Source: Bifidobacterium breve | GTDB lineage: Bacteria > Actinomycetota > Actinomycetes > S36-B12 | Direction: 5' to 3' | Assembly (NCBI GenBank): GCA_945885645.1 | Contig: CAMCYV010000052.1 | Location: 1 to 8,662 of the forward strand | DNA: 8,662 nucleotides | In this document: piece by piece, positions 6,526-8,662 of the stretch | How positions within the stretch are numbered: position 1 is the stretch's first letter | Layout of the letters: each line of letters starts with the position of its first letter | Notes under the pieces: generated by a model | What the model saw: the letters and a program-made list of their open reading frames with translations, nothing else | Told to the model about the DNA's origin: nothing | Database searches by the model: none | Position numbers and translations under genes: made by a program

Positions 6526-7573
6526 TGTCCACATTATTGGCTGTGGACTTATCGGTACATCAATCGCTCTGTCCCTGAACGCATGCGGTTACTCGGTGAG
6601 CATTGAGGACATCAACGCTGATCATGTTAGCCAAGCGCTACAGATGGGGCTGCCGGAAACTGCTGCGGTAAAGCAGCCGCGACCAGAAATCGTTTTTGTC
6701 TGTGTTCCACCAAGTGCAGCAGCCAAGACACTCAATGAAGCTTTCGTCAATTATGGGGAATCACTATTGCTTGACGTTAGTTCAGTTCGTAATTCGATCA
6801 TTGCGGAACTGAACGTTGAGCTCACCCGGAGTGGTCGGGTTATGGGTGCTCATCCGATGGCGGGTCGTGAAGTTGCAGGTCCCGGTGCTGCTCGTGCTGA
6901 TCTGTTTCAAAATCGAATTTGGGTTTTGACACAGGGAAATGCTCAGTCACAGGCTCGAGCAACCGAACTTGTCACCCACATGGGTGGCGTGGTTGTCGCT
7001 ATGAGCCCCGAGGATCATGATCGCGCGGTTGCTCTCATCTCACATGTCCCGCAACTTGTCTCAAGCACCCTCGCAGCCCAACTATTGGACGCCGATCAAG
7101 TGGATCTATCAATTTCGGGCGCTGGGTTAGCCGATGCAATCCGTATCGCTGGATCGGACCCTCAATTGTGGGGTGACATTTTGTACGGGAATGCCACTGA
7201 GATTTCCCGGATCCTACGCAGAGTGAGCACTGAACTTGCCGAATTGTCCACAGCTCTTGAAACCCATGACCGGGAACGGGTAGAACTCACACTTCGGGCC
7301 GGGAATAGAGGAAAACTAAGGATTCCCGGCAAGCATGGAACTGGACAGAATCGATTTGAATCGGTAAACGTCATGATCTCAGATCAGCCGGGTGCACTCG
7401 CTGAACTGTTTTCCGGTGTTGGCGCACTCAACATCAACCTTGAGGATGTGCGAATAGAGCACGTTATGGGTGCTCCAAGCGGAATCGTGCAACTCTTTGT
7501 ACCGGTTGGGCAATCAGAAGCCCTCGATCAGGGACTGCAGGACCAGGGTTTTGATACTCGAGGACGGCAATGA
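6515..7573 (+). CDS. tyrA: Prephenate dehydrogenase with C-terminal ACT domain
   Basis: Oxidatively decarboxylates prephenate to 4-hydroxyphenylpyruvate, the tyrosine-specific step. The N-terminal Rossmann domain has GCGLIG at 9–14, and Glu31-Asp32 after the second strand favours NAD+. Conserved landmarks are DVSSVR at 87–92, GAHPMAGRE at 111–119 with the presumed catalytic His113, SHVPQ at 176–180 and GSDPQLW at 213–219. An ACT regulatory domain follows at about 284–330 (VNVMISDQPGALAEL, then NINLEDVRIEH), suggesting tyrosine feedback control. ATG 6515 has AAGGA at 6505–6509 five bases upstream, inside aroH. The 352 residues are a normal length for the ACT-bearing form. Arogenate dehydrogenase activity cannot be excluded from sequence, but the adjacent chorismate mutase supplies prephenate. 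Confidence 0.95.
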   Translation: MAPSVHIIGCGLIGTSIALSLNACGYSVSIEDINADHVSQALQMGLPETAAVKQPRPEIVFVCVPPSAAAKTLNEAFVNYGESLLLDVSSVRNSIIAELNVELTRSGRVMGAHPMAGREVAGPGAARADLFQNRIWVLTQGNAQSQARATELVTHMGGVVVAMSPEDHDRAVALISHVPQLVSSTLAAQLLDADQVDLSISGAGLADAIRIAGSDPQLWGDILYGNATEISRILRRVSTELAELSTALETHDRERVELTLRAGNRGKLRIPGKHGTGQNRFESVNVMISDQPGALAELFSGVGALNINLEDVRIEHVMGAPSGIVQLFVPVGQSEALDQGLQDQGFDTRGRQ

Positions 7574-8247
7574 CATCAAAAACTCTTGCCCTTGACGGTC
7601 CCGCAGGGTCAGGAAAGTCATCTGTGAGTAGAGCAGTTGCTCAGCGACTTGGCTGGGTCATGCTCGATACCGGCGCAATGTACCGCGCAATCACCTGGGC
7701 TGTGCTTCAAGCCAATATCGATCTCCATGATCGGGCTGCGATTGCGCAGCAGGCGTTGAGCACAACAATCGAAATCACGACGGATCCGCGGTCTTTCAAT
7801 ATCGCGGCAAACGGAGTGGATGTCACCAAGGCAATTCGCTCACCAGAGGTGACAGCCGCCGTCAGTGCGGTAAGTGCGGTGCCTGAAGTGCGCGAACTCC
7901 TTGTCCAACTTCAACGTGAAGCTGTCGCAAATTCTGACTTTGGGATAGTGATTGAGGGACGCGATATCGGCACCGTGGTCCTTCCCGATTCAAGGCTTAA
8001 GGTGTTTCTCACCGCGACACCTGAGGCCCGGGCAAAAAGACGCAGCCTCGAGGTGGACCCGTTAGCCGATAACCAGATGATTGCCCAAACCCAAGAGGAA
8101 TTGTTGAGCCGTGACGAGAAGGATTCCGGTCGTGAGCACTCACCCCTGAAGCCAGCCTTGGACTCACGGATAGTGGATACTAGTGAGCTGAGCCTGGAAC
8201 AAGTAGTAGATCAGCTGGTTATCTTGGCGCACGAGACATATTCTTGA
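7570..8247 (+). CDS. cmk: Cytidylate kinase
   Basis: Phosphorylates CMP and dCMP with ATP in the cytoplasm, recycling cytidine nucleotides. The Walker A loop GPAGSGKSS is at 10–18. The CMP-binding motif LDTGAMYRAIT is at 32–42. The bacterial NMP-domain insert is at about 85–118 (TKAIRSPEVTAAVSAVS). GRDIGTVVLPD at 130–140 and the LID region PEARAKRRSLE and RDEKDSGREHSPL at 181–193 are all typical. Length of 225 residues is normal. ATG 7570 overlaps the tyrA stop in ATGA, with GAGGA at 7560–7564 five bases upstream, indicating translational coupling to tyrA. A perfect family match; no damage seen. Confidence 0.97.
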   Translation: MTSKTLALDGPAGSGKSSVSRAVAQRLGWVMLDTGAMYRAITWAVLQANIDLHDRAAIAQQALSTTIEITTDPRSFNIAANGVDVTKAIRSPEVTAAVSAVSAVPEVRELLVQLQREAVANSDFGIVIEGRDIGTVVLPDSRLKVFLTATPEARAKRRSLEVDPLADNQMIAQTQEELLSRDEKDSGREHSPLKPALDSRIVDTSELSLEQVVDQLVILAHETYS

Positions 8248-8366
8248 GTCCACTTTCACAAGCCCTCTGCAGAACTAGGTAGCGCACCTGTGTACTTTGG
8301 GGAGTCGTCGCAGTGGCGCGTACCCAAGTGAAATCGAATTATATGTGAAGGCGAGCGAGCAGCGAC
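8248..8366 (+). other. Intergenic region between cmk and der
   Basis: The largest gap in the window, 119 bases. No convincing intrinsic terminator or tRNA fold is visible. TTATAT at 8339–8344 could be a -10 element for der, but no fitting -35 was found. A tiny open frame of 11 codons (GTG 8313 to TGA 8346–8348) has GGGGAG at 8299–8304, eight bases upstream of its start. Many actinobacteria have plsC between cmk and der; no remnant of a plsC protein could be read here. Confidence 0.4.
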
Positions 8367-8662
8367 ATGGATGACAACGAATTCGAACCGGGTGATCCGG
8401 CAGATTTTATAGACGATACATCTGATTTTGAGCCGATGGATGAGGATGCCTTACTCGCGGCTGCGCTGATAGCAGTCCGTGAGGAATTTGGTGATTTTGA
8501 TGCCGATCTAGCCGATCTTGCTTCAACCGCAAACCTTCCCGTCGTGGCAATTGTGGGTCGCCCCAATGTGGGCAAATCAACCCTGGTGAACCGCATGATT
8601 GGTCGCCGGGAAGCCGTTGTGGAAGACGTGCCCGGAGTGACGCGCGATCGAGTGAGTTACGA
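8367..8662 (+). CDS. der: Ribosome biogenesis GTPase Der (EngA), N-terminal part, cut by window end
   Basis: Der is a double-GTPase-domain protein needed for 50S ribosomal subunit maturation. Only the first 98 codons are present. The G1 P-loop GRPNVGKS is at residues 64–71, followed by TLVNRMIGRREAVVEDVPGVTRDRVSY, which contains the G2 threonine and is characteristic of the first GTPase domain. Before the G domain lies an extension of about 57 residues; 19 of its first 50 are Asp or Glu and only one is Arg. Acidic extensions are known in actinobacterial Der but this one appears long. ATG 8367 gives an open frame through the window end. Its Shine-Dalgarno is weak (GAAGG at 8347–8351 is too far). 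ATG 8436 (Met24) within the extension is an alternative start. Confidence 0.95.
   Translation, partial: MDDNEFEPGDPADFIDDTSDFEPMDEDALLAAALIAVREEFGDFDADLADLASTANLPVVAIVGRPNVGKSTLVNRMIGRREAVVEDVPGVTRDRVSY

Noticed and set aside
7861..7881. Nine-base imperfect tandem repeat in cmk
   Set aside because: It encodes the Val-Ser-Ala-Val-Ser-Ala stretch in the conserved NMP-binding insert; ordinary coding sequence.
8248..8366. tRNA or small RNA gene in the cmk–der gap
   Set aside because: No T-loop GTTCRA motif, cloverleaf arms or strong hairpin with T-run could be found on either strand.
1..8662. parS sites, dif site, CRISPR array or insertion sequence in the window
   Set aside because: No 16-base parS-like palindrome, dif-like site, regularly spaced repeats, transposase or terminal inverted repeats were noticed by eye; a profile search would be needed to be certain.

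Overview
The window is a dense, entirely plus-strand stretch of housekeeping genes from an actinobacterium. The order pyrG – Nudix ADP-ribose hydrolase – xerD – parA-like – scpA – scpB – rluB – cmk – der is the conserved block known from Mycobacterium tuberculosis (around Rv1699–Rv1713). The presence of ald, aroH and tyrA within the block resembles, from memory, the Streptomyces arrangement. Base composition looks close to half G+C by eye, and several genes start with GTG. That suggests a moderate-GC actinobacterium, possibly an aquatic streamlined lineage; the genus cannot be fixed from this window.

Layout. Bases 1–265 hold the 3' end of pyrG (CTP synthase). It is followed at once by a Nudix hydrolase of ADP-ribose pyrophosphatase type (275–940) and alanine dehydrogenase ald (980–2095). 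xerD overlaps the ald stop and seems to begin at an unusual CTG codon at 2092. After an 82-base gap come an orphan ParA-type ATPase (about 3065–3895) and the condensin subunits scpA (3904–4782) and scpB (4775–5392), then the 23S rRNA pseudouridine synthase rluB (to 6113). A likely leaderless promoter then opens a second run: aroH-type chorismate mutase (6136–6525), prephenate dehydrogenase tyrA with an ACT domain (6515–7573) and cytidylate kinase cmk (7570–8247). A 119-base gap separates cmk from the 5' part of der (EngA GTPase), which is cut by the window end.

How the genes fit together. xerD, parA, scpA and scpB all concern chromosome handling: dimer resolution at dif, ParA-type positioning, and SMC–kleisin condensation. 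rluB and der act on the large ribosomal subunit. aroH and tyrA carry chorismate to 4-hydroxyphenylpyruvate for tyrosine. pyrG and cmk feed cytidine nucleotide pools. Most junctions overlap or lie within a few bases, with the downstream Shine-Dalgarno inside the upstream gene, so translational coupling is likely.

No RNA gene, insertion sequence, CRISPR array, prophage or obvious novel system was found, and no stretch over 300 bases lacks a gene. The most interesting points are the apparent CTG start of xerD, the leaderless-looking start of aroH, the ParA gene with no parB beside it, and the cmk–der gap, which lacks plsC and carries a tiny open frame with a good ribosome binding site.
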